A stretch of 64,000 nucleotides of DNA, taken from Sphingobacterium wenxiniae. GTDB lineage: Bacteria > Bacteroidota > Bacteroidia > Sphingobacteriales > Sphingobacteriaceae. The notes beneath the pieces were generated by a model, which did no database searches, had not been told where the DNA came from, and saw nothing but the letters and a program-made list of their open reading frames with translations. The position numbers were made by a program, and so were the translations under genes. This document shows, piece by piece, positions 51,389-60,268 of this stretch. The stretch covers positions 310,001 through 374,000 of the forward strand of contig NZ_FOZZ01000003.1 in the NCBI RefSeq assembly GCF_900116225.1, written 5' to 3'. How positions within the stretch are numbered: the stretch's first letter is position 1; each line of letters starts with the position of its first letter.

Positions 51389-53248
51389 TTATTCCCAGCC
51401 CGGCGTTTGGGTCAAGGTATAGCCTCTATCTTCATACGCTTGGATCAGACCTATGCTCACTGGAGACAAATAGTTTCTGTCGGTGACAGCAAGCCTATTT
51501 GTAAAACCAAAAGCCACATAGAACCCTTCCATCTCCGCATCATTGGTACCATCATATTTCACAATCGTACCATCTGATTTCATGACTTGCAAACGGTCTT
51601 TAAATGCAGGTAAAATTTTGCCTGGATTGCTCTTGTCACCAAAATCTTTAACACCTATAACCCAAGCACCTAATTTATAATCATCTTTAGTGAAGTTCAT
51701 ATAATGCAGTTTCTTCCACCGGCGAAGATCCTGAATTCGAGCATACTCGTAAACGAATTCCATTCGTCTCTCACGACGTATTTCCCACATCAAAGGCGAG
51801 ACATCACCGTCTCTGCCCAAATCGTTAGGCAGTTTGCTTAACATCAATGGAGCTGTTTTCTGCACACCTTTAGCCACAGCTTCTGCATCCAACGGTCTAT
51901 TGCGTATAGCATTGATGGATTTATCCAAATCAGACTGAGAAACAGGTGCTCCGCCATAGTTTTCTGACAAAATCTGTTTGGCTTCTACCCAGTTTAATAC
52001 GACCTCCGCCAATCGCACGATTGGTGCATCATTAGTATTCGTGCTTGAACCCCATTTCGGAGGATAAGCCCCACCGATGAAAGACAAAGCTTCCCTTCCA
52101 GCAAACTTATGCGCATAAACTCGTGTACCAACAGCTGGAGCATTGACCGTATCCATGAATGTGGCTTCGAAACGAGGGTCACGTGTCTTCACCAATTCCT
52201 GTAACCTGAAATTGGAAGCTCCATCTACGGTAGAATTTTGCCAAACATCACCATCCGAACATACAAAAGCCTTGATCAAATCCAAATTCGCGGAACGCGC
52301 TTGAATTTCTGTACCATTGCTATAAGATGCTATGGCGTGTCTAATCGTCAAGGCATCATCGTATGTTCTGTGAAAGATCACTTCGCTGTTGCCCGCTAAA
52401 TCTTCAGAAGCAAACAAACTTTTATAATCTGAGTTAAAATTCCATCGGCCGCTATCCATCACATACTGTGCTGCATCACGCGCCATCTCTAGATATTTCT
52501 GTGCTTTTGCCTTATCCAGATTATGATAGTGCTGCCACGATCCCTCAAAAAGCATCAGATTGGAAATCAATGCCGCGGCAACATAGCGGTTTACATAGCC
52601 ATTTCCATCACTTACCCGCATATTATTCAGTACGTATTGGAAATCTTCGTAGACTTTGTCCATAACAAACCCACGCTCATCTCTATCTTTATACTGGGCA
52701 TCAAAATCATCCGATCCAATTGTATGGTCATAGTATGGAACATCGCCAAAATTACTCACCAATCGGGCATATTCATACCCTCGGAAGAAACGTCCCACGG
52801 CAGTCCAATGGTTCAACTCCTCGTCTGAAAGTCTGCCTTGCGCTTCCTTACCTAAGCGCTCAAGCATAAGATTGGCTTTCCGTACCCAGTAAAAATTCCA
52901 GTTCGGCCCCATATGCTCTAAACGAAGGGTTGCCGGTGTTGCCGAGGTAGATCCACCTCCGCTAGTAGGTACTGCTCCTAACATGGATGCCTGTAAATTT
53001 TCAGACGTAAAATCATCCGAGAAGTTAAATCCACGCAGCGGAGTATAAGCCACACCAAACCCGGTATTGTACCCTACAAAGTAATTAGGGTAGAAGTCAT
53101 TGGCATATAAGCGTAAGTCATTATCGTTTCGCCAAAACGAAGTCTCTGAGTCGATGACCTTATTGAGCTCGGGTCTATCCAGAAGGTCTGTACAGCTACC
53201 CCCCAGTACCAAAGAAGCTCCTAAAAGAATATATGTTAATTTTTTCAT
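51389..53248 (-). CDS. RagB/SusD-family lipoprotein (pair 3, peptidoglycan locus)
   Basis: A 619-residue SusD-like protein with a lipobox ending GGSC (Cys19). The mature protein begins TDLLDRPELNKVIDSETSFWRNDNDLRLYANDFY and has the C-terminal SusD pattern, including RLAEVVLNWVEAKQIL and IRRERRMEFVYEYARIQDLRRWKK. It is longer than the SusD proteins at 7924 and 13749, with extra loops. It starts 12 bases after its SusC. By position it would bind muropeptides, muramyl sugars or a related polymer at the cell surface; this is inferred from neighbours. Confidence 0.92.
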   Translation of the reverse strand: MKKLTYILLGASLVLGGSCTDLLDRPELNKVIDSETSFWRNDNDLRLYANDFYPNYFVGYNTGFGVAYTPLRGFNFSDDFTSENLQASMLGAVPTSGGGSTSATPATLRLEHMGPNWNFYWVRKANLMLERLGKEAQGRLSDEELNHWTAVGRFFRGYEYARLVSNFGDVPYYDHTIGSDDFDAQYKDRDERGFVMDKVYEDFQYVLNNMRVSDGNGYVNRYVAAALISNLMLFEGSWQHYHNLDKAKAQKYLEMARDAAQYVMDSGRWNFNSDYKSLFASEDLAGNSEVIFHRTYDDALTIRHAIASYSNGTEIQARSANLDLIKAFVCSDGDVWQNSTVDGASNFRLQELVKTRDPRFEATFMDTVNAPAVGTRVYAHKFAGREALSFIGGAYPPKWGSSTNTNDAPIVRLAEVVLNWVEAKQILSENYGGAPVSQSDLDKSINAIRNRPLDAEAVAKGVQKTAPLMLSKLPNDLGRDGDVSPLMWEIRRERRMEFVYEYARIQDLRRWKKLHYMNFTKDDYKLGAWVIGVKDFGDKSNPGKILPAFKDRLQVMKSDGTIVKYDGTNDAEMEGFYVAFGFTNRLAVTDRNYLSPVSIGLIQAYEDRGYTLTQTPGWE

Positions 53249-53260
53249 TGCTGTCTGTTT

Positions 53261-56200
53261 TTAGAAATTTAATTGAAGACCAAAAGATGCACTTTTGAAC
53301 GTCGGCGTTCCGACACCTGTTCTGCCCGAGTTATAGTTTGTCGCATTGAACATCGACACTCCGGATTCTTCTTCCGGATCGATTGGCAATCCATTCAGCT
53401 TATCCCAGGTAAAGAAGTTCTCCAACGCCACATATACACGCAGGTTATTCACTTTCACTGGCGCCAACACACTTTTTGGTAAAGAATAACCCAATGTGAT
53501 ATTTTTGATTCTTAAGTAAGACATATCCAATAGATAGCGTGATTGTGGCCGCAGATTATTCGCATCATTACTGTTCGCATTGTTAAATGCCGCAGGATAA
53601 AATGCATTTGGCGTCTCCGGTGTCCAATAATTGTTCACAATAGCTTCTGGCATCGCTCCATCAGCCGTATTATAGCCTGCTATAGCCAATGCACCGTTAC
53701 CCCACATTGCACGCTGACCAACTCCCTGGAAAAACATCGAAAAGTCAAAACCTTTATAATCTGCCCCTAAGCGGAAACCATAGTTATACCGCGGCGTAAA
53801 GTTTCCGATAATCTTTCTGTCGCCCGGATTATCAATCGTTCCATCTCCACCATCAATCTCTCCGTCACCATTCAAATCTTTGAATTTTACATCTCCAGGA
53901 CCGAAGTTAAAAGTATTGGTGCTTTCCAACCACGCCTGATAAACCGGTTTCTCACCATTTGGACCATTTTTCTGTAAATACGTCTCACCTCCACCACTGG
54001 TGTTATATTTCGTCATCTCTGGCGTCAGTTTTACAATCTGCGGATTACCGTTAGCATCCAGTACAAAGTCATCATATTGGAATAAGCGATCCGTCTCATA
54101 GCCCCATATATCACCATACACTCTACCATCGTAATTGGCGGTTACTAAGCGTGAGCTTGTATAATTACTGAATACAGATTTTGCGTCATCCAGATTTGCA
54201 CGTAGATTGATTCCCAAGCCATTTTCAAAACGATGATTAAAGTCTACGGCAATTTCGAAACCACGGGTCTGCAATTGACCAAAGTTACCCCAAGGAGCTG
54301 CGCCGCCCAATGTCCAAGTTGTTCCTTCGCTTGGAGAGAACATGTTCTTGGTTGTTTTCTGATACCAATCGAATACTACGCCCAACTTGCTGTTGAAGAA
54401 GCGTGCATCCACCCCGATATCCAGCGTTTCTAAATCCTCCCAGAATACACTCGGCACACGTAACGCCGGCGAACCAAGGCTGATCACCCTTCCACCATTG
54501 GCAATCCATGAGCTTTGTGAAGACCCCATATTCGAAACATACAAATCTGATGGTACAGCCTGGTTACCAATGCTACCCCAAGAACCTCTAAATTTCAAAT
54601 GGGATAGGTATGGCTTAGACCATTCCATGAAACTTTCTTCGGAAGCGACCCATCCTGCCGAGAAAGAAGGAAACCATCTCCACTGCAAATCACTTGGAAA
54701 GTTGGAAGAACCGTCATAACGCAGATTAGCCTCTACCAGATATTTATTTTTATAAGCATAGTTCAGACGACCAAAGTAGCCCAACTGCGCTCCCCAATGT
54801 GTACTTCCACTTCCTGTTATAGTCCCTGTGGCCAGATCAAATTGCGGATTAGTAATATCTAACAATGTAGTCTGCTGTGTCCAATGTGTGCGTGCATTGT
54901 CCGTCACCAAGTTAGTCCCTAACATAAACTTGAAATCATGCCCTCCGTCTAGATTAAGGTCATACGTCGTGAACGCATTCAAGGTGTGTTTGTAGGTATT
55001 TGCTGTACGCGCATAAATATGATCCGGATTTCCTCCCGGCGCGGTATATTCCCGATAAATCAAATCATATGCAGGCATTGCCCCTGGCGACCCTGCCCCC
55101 ACCACCGCTCCGGTAGCATCAACATACACAGGGTTTCCACTGGCGTCCATACGTGCCGCAGGTGCTGACCAGCTATCTCCTGCAGTAAAACGTGTTCCAG
55201 GACGGAACCAATTGTAATCTTCGTTCGTAAAATTATAATCGACATCAACCTTCCAGTTGGATTTCAACTTCACAGTTGTCCCAACATTCATATTGATATA
55301 GTTTCGTTTCATAGAAGCCTCATTTGCTGCATCAAACTCACTATGTGGACTACGGATAGGATTACCATGCTCATCATTACCCATAGGATACAACGAGCTC
55401 CAACGATACATATAATACCACATATCCGCTGTAGCAGAGTTCGTGGCGTAAGGATACGTTTTATTCCGTTGCGAGAACATTGCGCCTCCACGCAAAGTGA
55501 TGTTATCATTTAACTCCGTCGTCAAGCGAAGTCCACCGTTGATCCGTTTAAATCTATCAGAATCTCCGGGTTTAAGCATTCCGCTCTGTGAAAGTTGAGC
55601 AAAGGAAGCCGTAAATTTAGTCTTACCAAAAGACCCGTTCACCGAAGCATTATTCGTAATCGTTGGCGCCCATTCCCGAATCATATAATCGTATGGGTCA
55701 TACGTCCGCAAACCTAGCTTTCTTGCTGTGTTTGTAGGGTCGACATACCAATCTCTTCCATATACCGTAGGGTCATTCTTGCCGATTGAGCTTCCATATT
55801 TTTTATCCCATTCCACCGCTTTTTCGTAGCTTTCAGGTGTCAGGTAATAAAATGCTCCGGTAATATTAGTCCCCATTCTTTCCATAGCATCCGCCGTATA
55901 CTTCAAGGCATTTAACCGCCCCATCTCATATTTTTTGAATGGATTTTGAAAAGAAAAGTTATTGGAGTAATTGACCGTAACTTTTTCCGATGTTCCACCG
56001 GTTTTTGTCGTGATTAGGATTACACCGAATGCTGCTTTCGCTCCATAGATCGATGCTGAAGCCGCATCTTTCAGCACTGTGATGGATTCCACGTCATCCG
56101 GATTGACATATTGGATACTTGGAATCTCGACATTATCCAATAAGATCAATGGATTTCCGTTTCCTTGAACAGAAGCAATAGCTCCACGAATCTTTATCGT

Positions 56201-56755
56201 AGGGTCTGAACCAATCTCACCGCTTGGAATCGTAATCGTCAAACCCGGTGTAGTACCTTGGATACCACGCCCTACGTCAGCAATCGGCCGACCTTCCAGA
56301 TTTTCTTTTACATTGATTGATGACACCGCTCCGGTCAGATTTCCACGACGTTGGGTACCATAGCCCACAACAACCACTTCATCCAATGACTGGTCGCCAC
56401 TGTCCAATGTAACGGATAAGCTATTCGACGAAACGCTCACCTCTTTGGTTGCAAAACCCACCGAGGAAAAACGCAATGTTGACCCCAGCGGGGCCTGAAT
56501 GGTATAACGCCCATTAGCATCTGTCTGCGTAGAGGCTGTTCCTCCCACAACAGTGACCGTCACACCTTCGATAGGGCCGGAAGATCCTGTGACCGTTCCG
56601 CTTACCGTGTTCTGGAAAACAGAGCTCGAAAAAGGCAAAATCCCTTCAATGGATAAGGAAGTGCTTTCCCGCTCTCCGGCAAACATCTCATACGAAAACG
56701 TAGGAGAAGATGCTAAGAACATGCCCATTACAGAAAATAGTAAAGATTTTCTCAT
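53261..56755 (-). CDS. SusC/RagA-family TonB-dependent transporter (pair 3, peptidoglycan locus)
   Basis: A 1164-residue SusC-like protein. The signal peptide (about 1-22) is followed by about 25 linker residues, then a carboxypeptidase-regulatory-like domain (about 50-125). A TonB-box-like LDEVVVVGYG segment and a plug with IKIRGAIASVQGNGNPLILLDN and VESITVLKDAASASIYGAKA come next, and the barrel ends ASFGLQLNF. It is the largest SusC of the window. It lies between NamZ and its SusD on the same strand and probably has its own promoter in the 220-base gap upstream. Confidence 0.93.
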   Translation of the reverse strand: MRKSLLFSVMGMFLASSPTFSYEMFAGERESTSLSIEGILPFSSSVFQNTVSGTVTGSSGPIEGVTVTVVGGTASTQTDANGRYTIQAPLGSTLRFSSVGFATKEVSVSSNSLSVTLDSGDQSLDEVVVVGYGTQRRGNLTGAVSSINVKENLEGRPIADVGRGIQGTTPGLTITIPSGEIGSDPTIKIRGAIASVQGNGNPLILLDNVEIPSIQYVNPDDVESITVLKDAASASIYGAKAAFGVILITTKTGGTSEKVTVNYSNNFSFQNPFKKYEMGRLNALKYTADAMERMGTNITGAFYYLTPESYEKAVEWDKKYGSSIGKNDPTVYGRDWYVDPTNTARKLGLRTYDPYDYMIREWAPTITNNASVNGSFGKTKFTASFAQLSQSGMLKPGDSDRFKRINGGLRLTTELNDNITLRGGAMFSQRNKTYPYATNSATADMWYYMYRWSSLYPMGNDEHGNPIRSPHSEFDAANEASMKRNYINMNVGTTVKLKSNWKVDVDYNFTNEDYNWFRPGTRFTAGDSWSAPAARMDASGNPVYVDATGAVVGAGSPGAMPAYDLIYREYTAPGGNPDHIYARTANTYKHTLNAFTTYDLNLDGGHDFKFMLGTNLVTDNARTHWTQQTTLLDITNPQFDLATGTITGSGSTHWGAQLGYFGRLNYAYKNKYLVEANLRYDGSSNFPSDLQWRWFPSFSAGWVASEESFMEWSKPYLSHLKFRGSWGSIGNQAVPSDLYVSNMGSSQSSWIANGGRVISLGSPALRVPSVFWEDLETLDIGVDARFFNSKLGVVFDWYQKTTKNMFSPSEGTTWTLGGAAPWGNFGQLQTRGFEIAVDFNHRFENGLGINLRANLDDAKSVFSNYTSSRLVTANYDGRVYGDIWGYETDRLFQYDDFVLDANGNPQIVKLTPEMTKYNTSGGGETYLQKNGPNGEKPVYQAWLESTNTFNFGPGDVKFKDLNGDGEIDGGDGTIDNPGDRKIIGNFTPRYNYGFRLGADYKGFDFSMFFQGVGQRAMWGNGALAIAGYNTADGAMPEAIVNNYWTPETPNAFYPAAFNNANSNDANNLRPQSRYLLDMSYLRIKNITLGYSLPKSVLAPVKVNNLRVYVALENFFTWDKLNGLPIDPEEESGVSMFNATNYNSGRTGVGTPTFKSASFGLQLNF

Positions 56756-56936
56756 GATTAGTTTATTTTAAAATAGTATGATTTCACCATAAGTAAGTTT
56801 TATGTTTTTTGCATATTTGTACGAGAAATTATAAATAAATGCAAAAAACCGACACTAATATAGTTAAGAAATGTTAATTACAAAACATTTATGCATCTTT
56901 TAACAAATTCTTGCTATATATATAAAAAACACGCAC

Positions 56937-56958
56937 AAAGGCGTGTTTATATAAATAA
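56937..56958 (-). terminator. NamZ-gene terminator
   Basis: AAACACGC (56937-56944) pairs with GCGTGTTT (56951-56958), and the minus strand then has TTTTATATA. It is 20 bases past the stop of the GH171 gene. Confidence 0.65.
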
Positions 56959-56978
56959 CAAGCAAAAACAAGCATTAC

Positions 56979-58205
56979 TTACTCATAATCAGCATATAAC
57001 AGGTATTCCGATCGCATTTTTTTGTACTCGTACAGTTCCTCTTCCCAACTTTTGCGGATTTCCTCTTCGGATAAGCCTGCAACAATCTGCTTCCGTAGTT
57101 CATCTGTACCTGCAAGTTTATCAAAGAACTCAGCTCTACTAAAAAACTTGCTCTTGTCCGGCATCTTATTATAAAAGTCTAAAACGTATTTCAACGTAAA
57201 TTTCTGTTCATCAGCATCCAAATCTCTTAAATCTACCCCATACATCGTATCCCCTTTACCTTCGACATGTTTCGCCATCCCAGCCTTTTCCCCTGGAACA
57301 AATTGAAAATCGCCATATACAGGACTATCGTAACCCACCACTTGAAAGGGCCAATCTGTCCCTCGCCCCACAGAAATTTCTGTACCTTCAAACAAGCACA
57401 AAGACGAATACAAACGCACAGAAAGATGATTCGGTAAGCTTGGCGACGGAACAACCGGAAGTTCATACATCATTCCATGATTCCAATTCTCTACTGGAAT
57501 AACCGTCAATCTGCAAGTCCGCCCCTCTTCTAACCATTTCTCTCCGTTGATCATCTTTGCAAGCTCCCCTACAGTAAGCCCATGCACCATAGCAATCTTA
57601 TGGAAAGATACATTGGATTTGAATTTATCGTCCTTGCGCACGGGTCCATCAACCTGATCACCACAGGGATTAGGACGATCCAACACGATCAACTCTTTAT
57701 CATGCTTCGCACAAAGTTCCATAACACGGTGCAAAGAGGTTATGTAGGTGTAAAAACGAGCTCCAACATCTTGTAAATCAAAAATCATTACATCAATAGA
57801 TTGTACAATGGAATCTTGTTTCTCATTGCCTCCATACAGTGTGAACAATGGCAACCCTGTTTTTTCGTCAACTTCATTACTCACCTTCTCTCCACGCTCT
57901 ACTTCTCCACGAAATCCATGCTCAGGCGCAAAAGCAAATCTCAAATCCACACCTTCTCGCACCAACACATCAACAAGATGCTCTTTTTGTTCCCCAACAA
58001 CTGAAGTTTGGTTACCCATGAGCCCGACTTTTTTATCTTTCAGTAATGGCAGATATGCAGATAGTCTATCTGCTGCAGTTAGAATCGGACCAGAAGATGT
58101 ATTAGAGGAACTTCCCTTGCCGTTCTCTGCAGATTTATTGCTCTGCGCATTACAAGAAAACAACAAAACCACTGATACAACGAGGATACTAAAATAATTT
58201 TTCAT
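56979..58205 (-). CDS. namZ: Exo-beta-N-acetylmuramidase NamZ (GH171, DUF1343)
   Basis: A 408-residue lipoprotein with a signal ending LLFSC (Cys18) and a Ser-rich linker. The DUF1343 domain (about 40-405) has the family hallmarks KKVGLMGNQTSV, FAPEHGFRGEVERGEKV, TGLPLFTLYGG, FDLQDVGARFYTYITSLHRVME, VLDRPNPCG and PSLPNHLSVRLYSSLCLFEGTEISVGRGT. Characterised NamZ enzymes (Bacillus subtilis, Tannerella) release MurNAc from the non-reducing end of peptidoglycan fragments. The conserved Glu in PEHG is the expected active-site residue. It lies between two SusCD pairs and has flanking terminator hairpins, so it may be a separate transcript unit. Confidence 0.88.
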   Translation of the reverse strand: MKNYFSILVVSVVLLFSCNAQSNKSAENGKGSSSNTSSGPILTAADRLSAYLPLLKDKKVGLMGNQTSVVGEQKEHLVDVLVREGVDLRFAFAPEHGFRGEVERGEKVSNEVDEKTGLPLFTLYGGNEKQDSIVQSIDVMIFDLQDVGARFYTYITSLHRVMELCAKHDKELIVLDRPNPCGDQVDGPVRKDDKFKSNVSFHKIAMVHGLTVGELAKMINGEKWLEEGRTCRLTVIPVENWNHGMMYELPVVPSPSLPNHLSVRLYSSLCLFEGTEISVGRGTDWPFQVVGYDSPVYGDFQFVPGEKAGMAKHVEGKGDTMYGVDLRDLDADEQKFTLKYVLDFYNKMPDKSKFFSRAEFFDKLAGTDELRKQIVAGLSEEEIRKSWEEELYEYKKMRSEYLLYADYE

Positions 58206-58276
58206 ATTTATGCGTTTTTAATTGCCTAACAAACATAAACAAGAAAATTCAATTTTAAAGGATGTTCTATAAATAA

Positions 58277-58312
58277 AAACTTCCGAAGTCATTTTTCAGA
58301 CTCCGGAAGTTT
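58277..58312 (-). terminator. Hairpin after SusD of pair 4
   Basis: AAACTTCCG-AGTC (58277-58290) pairs with GACT-CGGAAGTTT (58299-58312) with one mismatch, and the minus strand then reads TTTTTATTTA. It separates SusD from the NamZ gene. Confidence 0.75.
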
Positions 58313-58338
58313 CACTAAACAAAAAATTCAAACTATGA

Positions 58339-60258
58339 TTATTCTTCGATATCCCACCATACAGGGGCAGAAAGGATACTCCTTAGGTTTGCCTCTGGAT
58401 GTGATGCCAACCAATTTTCTGAATTGTAGTTTCTCTCGTGGCTACACTGCTGAATACGGCGCGGCCAATAACGAACGTCCGAAGGAGAAGCTCCTGGATA
58501 ACACTCCGCTACTGTTGCCGAAGCGACTTCAAAAGGTCTCGCAAAATCTGGATATACTACACCAAACTGTGGATGTGGAGCCGAATAGTTAAAACGGCGC
58601 ATATCATTCCAATTTTGTACAGTCAACGACATTGAAATCTGTTTTTGTTGCATTATTTTTGCCATGCTCAATTCACCGGCTGTTTGTGCAACGGCTTTGC
58701 TTGACAAGAATGCTGCAATTTCAGATTCAGAAATAACCTGTTTTCCATACTTACTTTGATCGTACTCCCTTAACTTCTCATTCATTGCCTCCATGTGCGC
58801 ACGAATACCTGCCTTATAGGCGGTTAAAGCATTAGCAGCATCTCCTTTACGCAATAATACTTCAGCTTTAATAAAACACATCTCATGGTAAGTCAATAAA
58901 TGGGCAGGAGCATCTGCTCGGATATAAAAACTCCCTGTCGAATTTACATTAATTGTTTCGTCATTAAAGTTTGGATTAATCAATCGCATACCATTATAAC
59001 GACTTGCCAAGTATTGGTCATTCCGAACATCAGCATCTTTTCTTGCCTCACGTACGGCTGCCACCCAGTCCAAACGATCCGAATATACAGACACATAGAC
59101 TGAGTCTCCCTGCCTATCTGCAGTAGCATTCGTTGTGTACCATCTATTGAAGAAACTCGCATTAGCCGCCTCTGTATCATTGCCAGCCCTAACATAGCCA
59201 GAAGGATGGGTAGTATTAGCATCTGCTTTAGTTGCCATAATTTCAAACAGGACAGGTCCACCTTTTGTACGAATATCCGATCCGATCAGGTCGACACCTT
59301 CTGATAAACGCCATTCTTTTTTGCCAGTAGTACTATTATAGAACTCTGCACTTGGTATGATGCGTACTGCTCTAGGATCTACTACTTTAGAGCCTCCTGT
59401 AAAAGAGTTCGTTAACAAATCCGTATACCATTTCGACATTTTATTACCTGTACCGCCTAAGTTTCCATGCTGCATAGAGCGCACTATGCCGGAAATATTG
59501 GTTTCGTCTGTATTGATTGCATCCATTACAGTATTATCTCCAATTGATTGAGGTGCTTTTTCCAAAGCAGCCAATACAGCATCTGGATCGTAGAAAGATT
59601 TTTTGCTCAAGTTGTTCAACCATCTCGCTTTTAAACCATACGCTAGTTTAAGCCATTTTTGCGGGTCTCCACCATTCCAAATATCACCTCCCGACAATGG
59701 TGTTGCAGTCACACCCTGCTGTTTTGATAAATTCTCAATAGCTTTATCCAACATATCCAAACAGCCGTAGAAAATTGTCTTACCATCATCATAAGCAGGC
59801 GTAACATCAGAACCTAATGCATCCGTATACGGCATCTCACCATACAAATCCAACATCAGCATAAAACCCCATGCGTGAATAAGCTGTCCTGCCCCCACGT
59901 AATGCCAAGCCTCTTCTTCTGTTGCCTTGTTAATCATCGGCTCCAGATTGCCCGCAGTAAACACAAACCAAGCCTGATAAGGCCATGTTGTGGACGCTAG
60001 GGGGAAATCCCAGCGAACAATCAAATCATTGTTCGTGGAAGCTCCATTCTTAGTAATATTCTGTGTAATCCACGCCGCTCTGGTTCCAGAAGATTCATAC
60101 GCATCAATAAACTGCATCTGAATAGATCTAAGCCTTAAATCTGGAGTAGGCACCTCATCATTCGCTTGGCTGGGGTTTTCGTTCACATCCAGCCACTTTT
60201 CGCAAGAAGTCAAGTTTAAGAGCAACAATACTCCTAATATATATGATAATTTTTTCAT
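58339..60258 (-). CDS. SusD/RagB-family lipoprotein, SusD-like_2 type (pair 4)
   Basis: A 639-residue lipoprotein with a lipobox ending LTSC (Cys19) followed by EKWLDVNENPSQAN, the hallmark of the SusD-like_2 subgroup. Further typical parts are AWHYVGAGQLIHAWGFMLMLDLYGEMPYTDAL and MCFIKAEVLLRKGDAANALTAY, with QNWNDMRRFNYS near the C-terminus. This subgroup is common with peptide or glycoprotein substrates as well as glycans. It starts 10 bases after its SusC. The flanking amidase and NamZ genes point to peptidoglycan-derived ligands, which is inference. Confidence 0.92.
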   Translation of the reverse strand: MKKLSYILGVLLLLNLTSCEKWLDVNENPSQANDEVPTPDLRLRSIQMQFIDAYESSGTRAAWITQNITKNGASTNNDLIVRWDFPLASTTWPYQAWFVFTAGNLEPMINKATEEEAWHYVGAGQLIHAWGFMLMLDLYGEMPYTDALGSDVTPAYDDGKTIFYGCLDMLDKAIENLSKQQGVTATPLSGGDIWNGGDPQKWLKLAYGLKARWLNNLSKKSFYDPDAVLAALEKAPQSIGDNTVMDAINTDETNISGIVRSMQHGNLGGTGNKMSKWYTDLLTNSFTGGSKVVDPRAVRIIPSAEFYNSTTGKKEWRLSEGVDLIGSDIRTKGGPVLFEIMATKADANTTHPSGYVRAGNDTEAANASFFNRWYTTNATADRQGDSVYVSVYSDRLDWVAAVREARKDADVRNDQYLASRYNGMRLINPNFNDETINVNSTGSFYIRADAPAHLLTYHEMCFIKAEVLLRKGDAANALTAYKAGIRAHMEAMNEKLREYDQSKYGKQVISESEIAAFLSSKAVAQTAGELSMAKIMQQKQISMSLTVQNWNDMRRFNYSAPHPQFGVVYPDFARPFEVASATVAECYPGASPSDVRYWPRRIQQCSHERNYNSENWLASHPEANLRSILSAPVWWDIEE

Positions 60259-60268
60259 GTCCTTGTTT

